Shown here in pieces: positions 43,367-52,433 of a stretch of DNA of 64,000 bases. The notes beneath the pieces were generated by a model. That model was given only the letters and a program-made list of their open reading frames with translations, was not told where the DNA came from and ran no database searches. Origin of the DNA: Cedecea neteri. GTDB taxonomy: Bacteria; Pseudomonadota; Gammaproteobacteria; Enterobacterales; Enterobacteriaceae. The stretch is taken from positions 124,001-188,000 of the forward strand of contig NZ_CP009451.1 in assembly GCF_000757825.1 (NCBI RefSeq), in the 5' to 3' direction. The position numbers and the translations under genes were made by a program. Position 1 is the stretch's first letter. Each line of letters begins with the position of its first letter.

Positions 43367-44095
43367 ATGACATTAAAAGGTTATGTTTTGCTGGGGATGA
43401 CGCTGCTTTTCAGTCCTTTTTCCCATGCCCAGACGACAAGAAACCCGGCCATCGCCAACCTGGCAACGATGTTTGATTTTAACGCCCCGTCCGGAAACGT
43501 GCGCGAAATGCATACCGTGATGAAGCATCCCTCCGGCGAAATAAACTATGAAAATAAACTGGTGGTGGACCGTGCCGGGTGCGTTACCAGCCTGGATATC
43601 AGGGATTCGGCGCAAAAAATGGTCCTGCAGCTTCGCCGTGAAGGGAACGCGCTTATTGGCACCCAGAACGGTAAACCTTTATCCCTCAAGCTGAATGATA
43701 AATGCCTGGTGCAAAAGAGAAAGGATGATCTTGGCGAGGTGAAGTACGCCTATTGGCCGAACGGCTTGCTGAAAGAGATCTTTTTCATGCCGGGCGGCCA
43801 GCGCATTGCTCATCATGAATACAACACCAGTGGGCTGCCTCAGCAGGTGGATTTCTATCTGAATGACAAAGTGGCCTCGCAGACCAAAGTCAGCTACGAA
43901 GATGCCGCAAAGCGGCCTTTCGACTACAAATTAGTGACCGAAACGATGGGCGTGGCGTTTTTAACCGCCGAAAGCCACTGCCGTTATGACGAACAACTAA
44001 CGCCCGTTGCCTGCGACATAACGCTGGTCACCGGCCTGGGAAACACGCAGCAAACCCAGCATCAGCATGCGACGACGGCAGTCAGCTATTACTGA
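43367..44095 (+). CDS. YnfC-like exported protein (UPF0257)
   Basis: A 242-residue exported protein with an N-terminal signal peptide cleaved after SHA. The FDFNAPSGNVREMHTVMKH segment, the RAGCVTSLDIRD strand and the end CRYDEQLTPVACDITLV...VSYY parallel E. coli lipoprotein YnfC. Unlike YnfC there is no lipobox cysteine, so it is probably a soluble periplasmic form. Function is unknown. Confidence 0.72.
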   Translation: MTLKGYVLLGMTLLFSPFSHAQTTRNPAIANLATMFDFNAPSGNVREMHTVMKHPSGEINYENKLVVDRAGCVTSLDIRDSAQKMVLQLRREGNALIGTQNGKPLSLKLNDKCLVQKRKDDLGEVKYAYWPNGLLKEIFFMPGGQRIAHHEYNTSGLPQQVDFYLNDKVASQTKVSYEDAAKRPFDYKLVTETMGVAFLTAESHCRYDEQLTPVACDITLVTGLGNTQQTQHQHATTAVSYY

Positions 44096-44177
44096 GTAAA
44101 GTAAGTTTCTAAACTTGATCTGCGTCATAAAAAAGAGCATATTTTGCAAAATTTTTTAACAAGTAGTAATGCTTTGT

Positions 44178-44351
44178 ATGACGCTTTATCAACACATGTT
44201 GGTTTTTTACGCCGTAATGTCGTTAATCTGCGCCGGGATCACCTGGCTGCTCGCCAAAGACTCCAAACGTATTAAGCTGCTTTGCTCCGTCCTTGTCGGG
44301 GCGACCTGGCCGATGAGCTTCCCGGTCGCGCTATTGTTCTCGCTGTTCTGA
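44178..44351 (+). CDS. ortT: Orphan toxin OrtT (YdcX)
   Basis: A 57-residue membrane protein matching E. coli OrtT almost throughout, with the C-terminus VGATWPMSFPVALLFSLF identical. Two hydrophobic segments (about 6-22 and 33-55). OrtT damages the membrane and lowers ATP under stringent-response conditions; it has no known antitoxin. The second ATG (MTLYQHM) matches the family start; an in-frame ATG lies nine bases earlier. In E. coli ortT directly follows patD, so the order is preserved despite the two intervening genes. Confidence 0.92.
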   Translation: MTLYQHMLVFYAVMSLICAGITWLLAKDSKRIKLLCSVLVGATWPMSFPVALLFSLF

Positions 44352-44516
44352 TCGAGCAGGCTTTCGTGAAAGTCAAAGCTTGCCGACGGAATTACGCGTG
44401 CGGGTAACTCCCGGGAACAAGACCAAATGAATAAGCTATCAGCAAATCATCTTGTGGTGCCTGGGCAGATATTATAGTCTCAAAAATCACGATGTTAGCT
44501 CTCGTCTGGAACCCTT

Positions 44517-46144
44517 ATGGCCGCTCAAAACCCGCTGTTAGCCGTTAACTCGCTTTGCATCAGTACGCTCGAGGGAAAGCCCCTCGTGCAGGAGGCATCG
44601 TTCAGCGTTGAAAGCCGGGAGATCGTGGCGCTGGTGGGGGAGTCTGGCTCCGGGAAAACCTTAACCTCGCTGGCGGTGATGGGGCTGCTTCCAACTGGGG
44701 TTCGGCAAACGGGCGGTGAGGTTATTTTTAACGGGCAGATCGTGTCGGCCGTCGGTCAAAAATATCCGCGCGAGCTTCGCGGGCAGCAGATTGCCACGAT
44801 TTTTCAGGAACCGATGAGCAGCATGAATCCGGTGTTGAAGGTGGGGGAGCAGATTGCAGAAGTGCTGGTTCGCCACCAAAAACTCAGCTGGAAGCAGGCG
44901 CATCGTGAGGCGGTCGCGCTGCTGGACAGGGTCGGAATTGTGAACCCGGCGCAGCGGGCAAAACAGTATATTCATCAGCTTTCCGGCGGCATGCGCCAGC
45001 GGGTGATGATTGCCAGCGCCATTAGCTGCAAGCCCGCGCTGCTGATTGCCGACGAGCCTACCACCGCGCTCGACGTCACCATTCAGGCACAAATCCTGGC
45101 CCTGCTGCAGGAGTTGCAGCAGGAAATGGCGATGGGCATTCTCTTTATTACCCACGATTTAAGCGTGGTTGCCCGCTATGCGGACCGCGCCTGCGTGCTG
45201 TATCAGGGCAATATTGTTGAGCAGGGCGATGTGCCAACGCTGCTAACCCATCCGCAGGCCGACTATACCCGCAGGCTGATTGCCGCTTCCCAGCCGGAAC
45301 CGCAGGCCGCCAGGCGCAAAGACGTGACCCGTTCACCGCTGGTACAGCTGTCGCAGCTGACCAAAAGCTATCCCCAGGCGCATGCGCTGCCGTTTTTCCC
45401 TGCCAGCCGGCAAACCGTGCTCAAGCCTACCAGTCTTGAAATTGAGCGGGGCGAGATCGTCGGGCTGATTGGCGAGTCAGGTTCGGGCAAGACCACGCTG
45501 GGCAGGGCGGCAATAGGCTTAATTCCGGCAGACAGCGGCACCATTATTTTGATGGGCTGGACGTGCGTCGCGCCAGCCGTGAGCAGCAATTGGGGATGCG
45601 CCGCCGGGCGCAGATTATCTTCCAGGATCCTTACGCCAGCCTGGATCCGAAAATGGCGGTAGGCGAGCAGATTGCCGAACCGCTGCGAGTTCATAAATTA
45701 AGACCAGCAGGGGAAATTCAAAGCCGGGTGAATGAATTACTGGAGCTTGTCGGGCTGGACGCCGGTGCAGCAGGGCGTTTGCCTGCGGCTTTCTCCGGCG
45801 GGCAGCGTCAGCGTATTGCCATCGCCCGCGCGCTGGCGCTTGAGCCTGAACTGCTGGTGGCCGACGAGGCCGTTTCGGCGCTGGACCTCTCCGTACGAGG
45901 GCAGATCCTGGCGCTGCTCGCCGATCTGCGTGACCGCCTGGGCTTAACCGTTCTGTTTATCAGCCACGACCTCGGCGCCGTCCGCCAGGCCTGCGATCGG
46001 GTTGTGGTGCTGTATCGGGGTGAAATAGTAGAAACCGGGGCCACGAAGCAGGTGCTCGATCGGCCGCAGCATGAATACACGAAGCAGCTGATTGCCGCCG
46101 CGCCGGATATTCAGCAGGCGCTGAAACTGCGAAAGGTGGGGTGA
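44517..46144 (+). pseudogene. Frameshifted double ABC ATPase (peptide-type)
   Basis: Two open frames together encode one fused DppD-DppF ATPase. The first (44517-45662) covers domain 1 (Walker [19 protein letters not shown]) and the second Walker A (GESGSGKTT). The match is lost after DSGTII. The second frame (usable from about 45551 to 46144) resumes with DGLDVRRASREQQ, AQIIFQDPYASLDP, LPAAFSGGQRQRIAI and the second Walker B. Four Ts at 45547-45550, where five would keep the frame (IIFDG), explain the break as a one-base loss. No permease or binding protein adjoins it on this strand. Confidence 0.88.
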
Positions 46145-46331
46145 CAAAGCCCTGCCTAATAACGGCCCGCAGCTAGAGGTCGATGATCACTGCAAGAGAT
46201 AAATCGAAGATAGAGCCTCGTGTTCTGTTTGTTATTAAGTAAATTTCACTTAAGTCCACTTTTTGTTGTGCCTATAGCGATTGGCTGTAAAATGACCGCC
46301 GGGAAAATACACGCAATGAATAGAGGGATTT

Positions 46332-48201
46332 ATGGCAACAGGTTATTACCTCCGGGTTGGGGATCGCACCACCTGCGGTGGAAAAATACTCACTGGAGAC
46401 CCCACAGTTACATGGTACGACGCTAATGCTGCTCGTGAAGGTGATTTAGTCTCCTGCGGAAAAAATCCAGGTGTCACCTATAAGATTTTAGGTGGCACGG
46501 ATAGTTTTATGGATGAAACGCAGCGATTAGCGGGAACACTTGACAGTATCAGTTCATGTCCCTGTAAAGCCAGGTTCACGCCATCTATACCTGACTGCTA
46601 TGTAAAAGAAACCGTTTCTTCGACAAAGTACTCAAAGGCAGTGGCAAGTTCCGCTTCAGCTAAACAAACGCCTAATGATAACTCAGGTGCAGAGCCTGAA
46701 CAGCGTGCGCAGACCGCGAAGAAGAAGCGTGAAATCACGCTGACCATCGGCGTGTTTTTTGATGGTACAGGCAATAACGCGAACAACAGCGGCGCCCGGC
46801 AGGCCGCCTGTACCGGTGAACATTTTGGGATGAATGATGCGGAGTCTACATCTGCGTTAGAACAATGTATCCGGCTCAAGCGTGGAGTCAGTGGCACCGC
46901 GGCCGGAAGCTATATCGGCTACTACAGTAACGTACACTGGCTCAATACGCTGTATAACCAGAAGATTACCCCTGATACTGGAGCAGGTCAGTACGCTATT
47001 TATATCGAAGGTATCGGTACGGAGGACGGGGCAGGAGACAGCACTTTCGGAATGGGCACCGGCCAGGGCGATACTGGCGTGGTGGGCAAAACCGATAAAG
47101 CAGTTGCGGCGCTTGCCGCCGGTATTCAGGGCTATTTAGACAGACACGCCGATGCCCGGTTCTGCACCATTAAAGAGCTGCAGTTTGATATTTTTGGCTT
47201 CAGCCGAGGCGCAGCGGCAGCGCGCCACTTTGCCAACCGGGTCTTCAGTCAGGAACGTGCGGTCATCGCGGCGCTTAAGTTGGGGCTGGATGGCGTGGAA
47301 TTTTCCGGGACGCCGGGAGGCAAAACGCGCTTTCTGGGAATATTTGATACCGTCGCAGCCATCGGGACGCCGGTTAACGGCCTCAACCCTCACAGCGCCG
47401 ATACCGGAGATGTGAGGGTTGAGGCCGGGCGTGGCAGAGAAGGTGTTCCATATTACCGCACAGCACGAATGCCGGTTTAACTTCGCGCTGAACAGCGTGA
47501 AACCGGCGTGGCCGGAGCTGGCGCTGCCTGGGGCACACTCCGACATTGGCGGTGGCTACAATCCTGTTGAGCATGAAGTTTACTTCCTGACCCGGCCAGA
47601 ATTTGAAACCGTTCCCCTTTCTACACCAGATACTGAAACACAAATTTATCAGCAGACCTGCGAACAGCTCAAAGCGATGGACGGCTATCCGGCGATAGCG
47701 CCACTGCTGAACGCTGTGGAGGTCAGTATAGATACCTGGCATGACAACAAAATGCCAGCAGACCGCCACGGCACGTTGCAAAAGCGTAGCGGGGCTGCAC
47801 TGGTAATCGACCGCCAGACGAATAACGACTGGTCGAAGGTAGTGCTGAGGGTGATGCTCGATGCGGCGCAGGATGCAGGGGTGGTGTTTGATCCTATTGA
47901 TGAAACTGTGCCAGATTTTGCGTTAACTGCAGATCTAAATGCTTTATGTGAAAAAGCGATGGTAATGGGCCGTGCCGTCCGGAAAGGGCAACTTGCCCCC
48001 GGCTTTACCACGCCGGAAATCCTGACGTTGGCCGAAAAATATATCCACTGTTCGGCCAACTGGAACAGCCTGGTGCGAGACGACCAGGGGATGATCCGTG
48101 GCGCAGTTAAACCGGCGAAGCTGGTGACATTCACCAACCGGCCGGACGAACGCTGGCAGAGAACAATTTACGATATGGACGGGAATAAAATATGGAAATA
48201 A
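46332..48201 (+). pseudogene. PAAR-DUF2235 (Tle1-like) T6SS lipase effector, split by frameshift
   Basis: The first frame (46332-47480) has an N-terminal PAAR-type tip domain (about 1-85; RVGDRTTCGGKIL, GDLVSCGKNPG) and a DUF2235 alpha/beta hydrolase with the nucleophile GFSRG (Ser291) and Asp339 in FDTVAAIG. Around 47414-47425, after GDVRVE, homology moves to the frame that runs RPGVAEKVFHITAQHECRFNFAL and on to 48201. That part holds the presumed catalytic histidine in GAHSDIGGGYN. A five-base loss (or equivalent shift) is the simplest explanation. Intact Tle1 proteins are phospholipases delivered by type VI secretion. Low GC and no VgrG or T6SS genes nearby. Confidence 0.85.
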
Positions 48202-48851
48202 CTCGCACAGCCTGGTTGTTACCGCTGCTTCTGCTGACGGCCTGCCAGGGAAAACCTTTATCCGACGCGGCCACGCAAAAAGGTGTGCCGACCAAGTGGA
48301 CCTTTGACTTTTTCACGCCCAAAGCGTTGCCCGCCCTTGTGACATACGCCGTTGTTCAGGATGCCAATGGCAAAATTTATGAATTTAATACCCTGAACAG
48401 TACACCCGACCTGCCTAAAGTGATCGGTGAGTGGAATGATAAGGATCGTGCACCCGGAGGTTACTGGAATCACGTTGAGCGCCCACCCCGGCATATTATT
48501 TTTTGCTGGGACTCGATTATCGATAAGAAGGTGTATGAAACTGCACTGACTATTCCTAAACCTGTCCTGGAAAAAATGCTCAGGCCAAGCGAGTTCCCCG
48601 GTTACCGGGGAAGAACGGTGTATTACGACCGAGTGCAAATTGGCCTGGCTCCAGAGGGGAAAGTGGCCGTCTGGTTACAGGGAAGTGGTTCTGAGCCTAA
48701 TTACCGCGTGACGCCGTCCGTCCTGAAAACCGTATCAGGGGATAAGTTAGATATTTGCCGAGGGATAACGAAACATCCCGACGGGTATAAATATTATGGA
48801 GACACGCCTGAGTTTATTAAAGGCAAAGTATATCCATATGGTGACTGGTGA
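48192..48851 (+). CDS. DUF2931 lipoprotein, probable immunity protein, copy 1
   Basis: A 219-residue lipoprotein with lipobox LTAC (Cys18) after MEITRTAWLLPLLL. The rest fits DUF2931, a family often found directly behind Tle1-type effectors as the periplasmic immunity protein. Its ATG overlaps the effector's last codons by 10 bases. Copy 2 at 48901-49563 is closely related. The role as immunity protein is an inference from position and export. Confidence 0.82.
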   Translation: MEITRTAWLLPLLLLTACQGKPLSDAATQKGVPTKWTFDFFTPKALPALVTYAVVQDANGKIYEFNTLNSTPDLPKVIGEWNDKDRAPGGYWNHVERPPRHIIFCWDSIIDKKVYETALTIPKPVLEKMLRPSEFPGYRGRTVYYDRVQIGLAPEGKVAVWLQGSGSEPNYRVTPSVLKTVSGDKLDICRGITKHPDGYKYYGDTPEFIKGKVYPYGDW

Positions 48852-48900
48852 TATTCACCAATTAGTTACGGGCAATTTACGATATAGGCGGGAATAAGAT

Positions 48901-49563
48901 ATGGAAATAACTCGCACAGCCTGGTTTTTACCGCTGCTTCTGCTGACGGCCTGCCAGGGAAAACCTTTATCCGACGCGGCCACACAAAACGGTGTGCCGA
49001 CCAAATGGTGGTTTAATTTTTTTACACCCAAGTCTCTACCGGCAGTGGTGACATACGCTGTAGTTCAGGATGCGGAGGGGAAGGTCTATGAGTTTAATAC
49101 CCTCGATAGCACAAAAGCCCTGCATGGTGTTGTTGCTGAATGGAACGAGAACGCCAGAACGCTTAATGGCCACTGGAATCACGTTGAGCGTCCGCCCCGG
49201 CATATTATTTTCTGCTGGGACTCGGTAATCGATAAAAAAGTGTACGAGACTTCGTTAACCATTCCGAAACCGATTTTGGACAAAATGCTCATCCCGCGCG
49301 TAAACCAGGCCCCTCAGGGGGCTAATGAATATTATAACGCTGTGCAGGTTGGACTGGCTCCGGAAGGGAAAGTGTCCATCTGGTTAAGCGGTGTTGCCCG
49401 GGGAGAACCTAATTATCGCGTGACGCCATCGATCCTGAAAACCGTATCCGGAGATAAATTAGATATTTGCCGAGGGATAACGAAACATCCCAACGGGTAT
49501 AAATATTATGGAGATACACCTGAGTTTATCAAAGATAAAAAATATCCCTATGGCCGCTGGTAG
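48901..49563 (+). CDS. DUF2931 lipoprotein, probable immunity protein, copy 2
   Basis: A 220-residue paralogue of the preceding gene. The first roughly 90 bases (48901-48994) and the last 130 are nearly identical to copy 1, while the middle differs by replacements and small indels (for example IPRVNQAPQGANEY for RPSEFPGYRGRTVY). The lipobox LTAC is retained. Divergence in the centre suggests altered partner specificity. A degenerate copy of the effector's last 30 or so bases precedes it. Confidence 0.82.
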   Translation: MEITRTAWFLPLLLLTACQGKPLSDAATQNGVPTKWWFNFFTPKSLPAVVTYAVVQDAEGKVYEFNTLDSTKALHGVVAEWNENARTLNGHWNHVERPPRHIIFCWDSVIDKKVYETSLTIPKPILDKMLIPRVNQAPQGANEYYNAVQVGLAPEGKVSIWLSGVARGEPNYRVTPSILKTVSGDKLDICRGITKHPNGYKYYGDTPEFIKDKKYPYGRW

Positions 49564-49591
49564 CCTGAATCACTGACACTACAAATTGACC

Positions 49592-50410
49592 TTAATAGCC
49601 TCTGCTAAGCAACGGTAATTCCCGGTGGCTAGCCCATTCGTGCCAGGAGCCGACGTAAACGGCCACATCCTGGTAGCCCGCAAGCTTAAGCGCGACAAGC
49701 ACCGTGGCGGCGCGAGCACCACGGTGGCACCAGATGATAACCCTTTTTGACGGCGTAAATCCGGCCTCGGCGGCAAGATGGGCCAGGGCTTCGGTGGATT
49801 TAAACCGGCCATGCTCGACCACGTCTTCCCAGAACAAGAGTTTTGAACCGGGAATACGTCCGGCCCGGGCGCAGCATTCGTGCACGAAACTGCCGTCATA
49901 TTCCGTTGGCCTGCGGGCATCAAGCAGCTGCGTTGAGGCCTGATCGGCATCGATCGTTTCGCAGCGGGTAGCGGCCAGCTGCTGCATGGCTGGCTGGCAG
50001 ATGGGCGCTCCAGCGGCAGAGACAACCGCCTGTGCGCCGTGGCCCGGCGTTAGTTTCCCGCCTGCAGCGGCCCAGGCATCCACGCCGCCGTCTAAAATCA
50101 GCCCGTCAGCACCGAGGGCAAACCACAAGAACCATAGCCCACGCGGAGAACGCATCCCCACGCTTTGCTCGAAGAACACCGGCGTGGCTCCGCTCGTCAC
50201 GCTGAGCTGCTGCCAGGCATGAACAAAGGCCCCGGCCATTGCGGCGTAGCCTTCCGGCGTGGAGTCGGGAACAAAATAGTCGTAGACGTTCAGGCTGAGC
50301 GCGCCCGGTAACGAAGCGGTTTGCCACTGTTCCAGTTCACGCACGTCGAGTAACGCAAATTGCTCCCCGCCAGCCATGCGCTTTTGCAATTCACTGGCGC
50401 TAATCAGCAT
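49592..50410 (-). CDS. Two-domain sulfurtransferase (rhodanese family)
   Basis: A 272-residue protein with two rhodanese folds. The first (about 1-125) begins ISASELQKRM and is non-catalytic; the second has the active-site loop CHRGARA with its cysteine in IIWCHRGARAATV. It transfers sulfane sulfur from thiosulfate or 3-mercaptopyruvate to a thiol acceptor. The ATG at 50410 has GGGAAG seven bases before it, which is better than the TTG at 50428. Last gene of the operon, overlapping the preceding cyclodeaminase-like gene. Confidence 0.87.
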   Translation of the reverse strand: MLISASELQKRMAGGEQFALLDVRELEQWQTASLPGALSLNVYDYFVPDSTPEGYAAMAGAFVHAWQQLSVTSGATPVFFEQSVGMRSPRGLWFLWFALGADGLILDGGVDAWAAAGGKLTPGHGAQAVVSAAGAPICQPAMQQLAATRCETIDADQASTQLLDARRPTEYDGSFVHECCARAGRIPGSKLLFWEDVVEHGRFKSTEALAHLAAEAGFTPSKRVIIWCHRGARAATVLVALKLAGYQDVAVYVGSWHEWASHRELPLLSRGY

Positions 50411-51395
50411 CGGCAGCTTCCCAGCCAAAAGGTAGATTGCTGCCCTGGCCCTGGTCTACGGCAGCCTGCAGCACGCGAGCGGCAAGGGCGATATCAAACA
50501 CGTTAAGGCCGAAAGAGGAAAAATAAACTCTGTCGGTTGCCGAAGGACGCCAGCCATCCACCAGCAAATTGGTTAAATCTGCCGCCACGTTTTGCTCGTC
50601 AAAAAGCCCGGCACGGTACATCTGGAACAGGCTTTTGGCGCTGGTTAGCTTGAAGTCGCCCCAAAGATCTACCACCACTTTGTCGGCGGCGGCGATCGTT
50701 TCAAAAGCCACTTCGTGGTAGCCAATTTGCAGCACCAGCGTCCCCGCACGCCAGATGCCAGGGCGTAAAAACGGCTCGCTGGCGCTGGTGCAGGTTATCA
50801 GTACGTCCCAGTGCTGACGCAACGCATCGCTCAGTGTTTCAAACTGCGTAACGGGCCAGGGCAGGTCGCCAGAATGGCTGAGCATGTCGGCGAGCGGCTC
50901 CGGCGTTTTATTCCAGCAGTAGACCATTTCCAGATCGGGAAAATGTGCGGCCAACATATCGAGATGGGCGCGGGCCTGAACGCCTGCGCCAAGCAATAAG
51001 ACGCGTGAAGGTCGCAGAGGTGCCGCCAGCTTGAGGGCGAGGGCAGACACCGCCGCCGTGCGGGTTGCTGTCAGGCTGCCACTTTCCACCAGGCCAACCG
51101 GTAAGCCGTTATCCGCCCGGTTGAGCAACGTCGTTGCCATAGCCTGCGGATAGCCGTCAGCGGCGCGAGGGCGATGGGCCGTCCATTTCACGCCTGTGGC
51201 GTTGAACCGTCCGCCAACCCTTGCCGGGAGGGCGTAAACTTTGCCCAGCGGCGTGTCCAGATCGACATGGGTTTCCGCCGGCATCACCGCCTCGCCGTTT
51301 CTTAGCAGCCGCACGGTGTCCTCAACGTCCTGCAACGCCTTGATCGGGTCGTTGCCGCCGAGTTCAGCGACCTGCTGACGGTTCACTATCTGCAT
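50400..51395 (-). CDS. Ornithine cyclodeaminase / mu-crystallin family dehydrogenase
   Basis: A 331-residue enzyme with the NAD(P)-binding motif LLLGAGVQARAHLDML (about residues 135-150) and the substrate-side ESGSLTATRTAAVSALALKL segment. Members include ornithine cyclodeaminase, alanine dehydrogenases, ketimine reductases and SbnB, so the reaction is uncertain. Next to a PLP desulfhydrase and a sulfurtransferase, reduction or oxidation of a cyclic sulfur-containing imine (a ketimine) is an attractive possibility. Spaced 2 bases from the desulfhydrase gene. Confidence 0.82.
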   Translation of the reverse strand: MQIVNRQQVAELGGNDPIKALQDVEDTVRLLRNGEAVMPAETHVDLDTPLGKVYALPARVGGRFNATGVKWTAHRPRAADGYPQAMATTLLNRADNGLPVGLVESGSLTATRTAAVSALALKLAAPLRPSRVLLLGAGVQARAHLDMLAAHFPDLEMVYCWNKTPEPLADMLSHSGDLPWPVTQFETLSDALRQHWDVLITCTSASEPFLRPGIWRAGTLVLQIGYHEVAFETIAAADKVVVDLWGDFKLTSAKSLFQMYRAGLFDEQNVAADLTNLLVDGWRPSATDRVYFSSFGLNVFDIALAARVLQAAVDQGQGSNLPFGWEAADAD

Positions 51396-51397
51396 AC

Positions 51398-52396
51398 TCA
51401 GTGCTCCAGGAGTTTTTGAGCGAACGGGTAGAGCGCCGGAGAGCCCCCGCAGTGCATGAAAATAACAGAGCTGCCGGCAGGAATACGGCCTTCTTCCGCC
51501 AACTCAATTAAACCGTGCATCGCTTTACCAGTGTAAACCGGATCCAGCAGGACGCCTTCCTGTTGAGCAACCTGATAAATGGCCTCAATGCCGCCTTCAG
51601 AAGGTACGCCGTAGGCGCTGCCGACGAAGCCATCTTCAATCCAGATATCCTGCGGCTGCCAGCTTTGATCCCAGTCCAGCAGGCTGGCGCAGTCACCGGC
51701 CATCGCCGAGATACGGGCCTGGAACCAGTCGGCTTTGGCGCTCACGCTGACGCCGATAATTTTGGTTTTGGGCCAGTAGCGACGGGCGCCGACGTACAGC
51801 CCGGCGAGTGTTCCGCCGGAGCCTGTTGGGGCCACGATAATGTCCGGCGCGGATTCGCCCGCGGCGCGAAGCTGGGCGTCCATTTCCTCAACTGCACGAA
51901 CGTAGCCCAGCGCGCCCAGCGCCGTTGCGCCGCCAAGAGGAATGATCATCGGCTTTTCACCGCGCGCCGCTGCCGCGTCTGCATGCGCCTGCATCGCGCC
52001 TTCAATCTGCGTGAAGTAACCTTCCGGGTCGAGGAACTGCAGCTCCGCGCCAAACAGCTTATCCAGCAGGAGATTGCCCTGGTAAGTTTGCGGCTCGTCA
52101 CCGCGAAGCACCAGCACCGGCTTCATGCCAAATTTACGCGCGGCGGCGGCGACCATTCGCGCATGGTTAGACTGGTGCCCGCCGGTGGTGATCACCACTT
52201 TGACGCCTTCGCGGCAGGCTTCGGCCATCAGGTACTCCAGCTTGCGGACTTTGTTGCCGCCGCCGCCAAAGCCGCTGTAGTCGTCGCGCTTAATCTTTAC
52301 GTTCAGGCCCAGCGTTTCGCTAAGGCGAGGTAAAGATTCCAGCGGCGTGGGGAAGAATCCTAGCGTAACACGTTCAAAATCATTCACATTTTTCAT
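51398..52396 (-). CDS. D-cysteine desulfhydrase / ACC deaminase family PLP enzyme
   Basis: A 332-residue PLP enzyme of fold type II. The PLP lysine is Lys49 in GGGGNKVRKLEYL, the ring-stacking region is GGHQSNHARM and the phosphate-binding loop is APTGSGGTLAGL. Length and motifs match D-cysteine desulfhydrase DcyD (328 residues); true ACC deaminase is less likely in this sulfur-rich neighbourhood. It would yield pyruvate, sulfide and ammonia. It lies 37 bases downstream of the M20 gene. Confidence 0.85.
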   Translation of the reverse strand: MKNVNDFERVTLGFFPTPLESLPRLSETLGLNVKIKRDDYSGFGGGGNKVRKLEYLMAEACREGVKVVITTGGHQSNHARMVAAAARKFGMKPVLVLRGDEPQTYQGNLLLDKLFGAELQFLDPEGYFTQIEGAMQAHADAAAARGEKPMIIPLGGATALGALGYVRAVEEMDAQLRAAGESAPDIIVAPTGSGGTLAGLYVGARRYWPKTKIIGVSVSAKADWFQARISAMAGDCASLLDWDQSWQPQDIWIEDGFVGSAYGVPSEGGIEAIYQVAQQEGVLLDPVYTGKAMHGLIELAEEGRIPAGSSVIFMHCGGSPALYPFAQKLLEH

Positions 52397-52433
52397 GCAT
52401 TATCCTGTCTGGTTCCCGAGTGCTGGCCGTGGT

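Noticed and set aside
44517..46144. Two separate adjacent ABC ATPase genes
   Set aside because: The second Walker A is in the first frame while its signature and Walker B are in the second, so they are parts of one frameshifted gene.
46332..49563. Rhs or contact-dependent toxin island
   Set aside because: No RHS/YD repeats, CdiA or VgrG sequence; PAAR plus DUF2235 plus DUF2931 fits a type VI lipase cargo.
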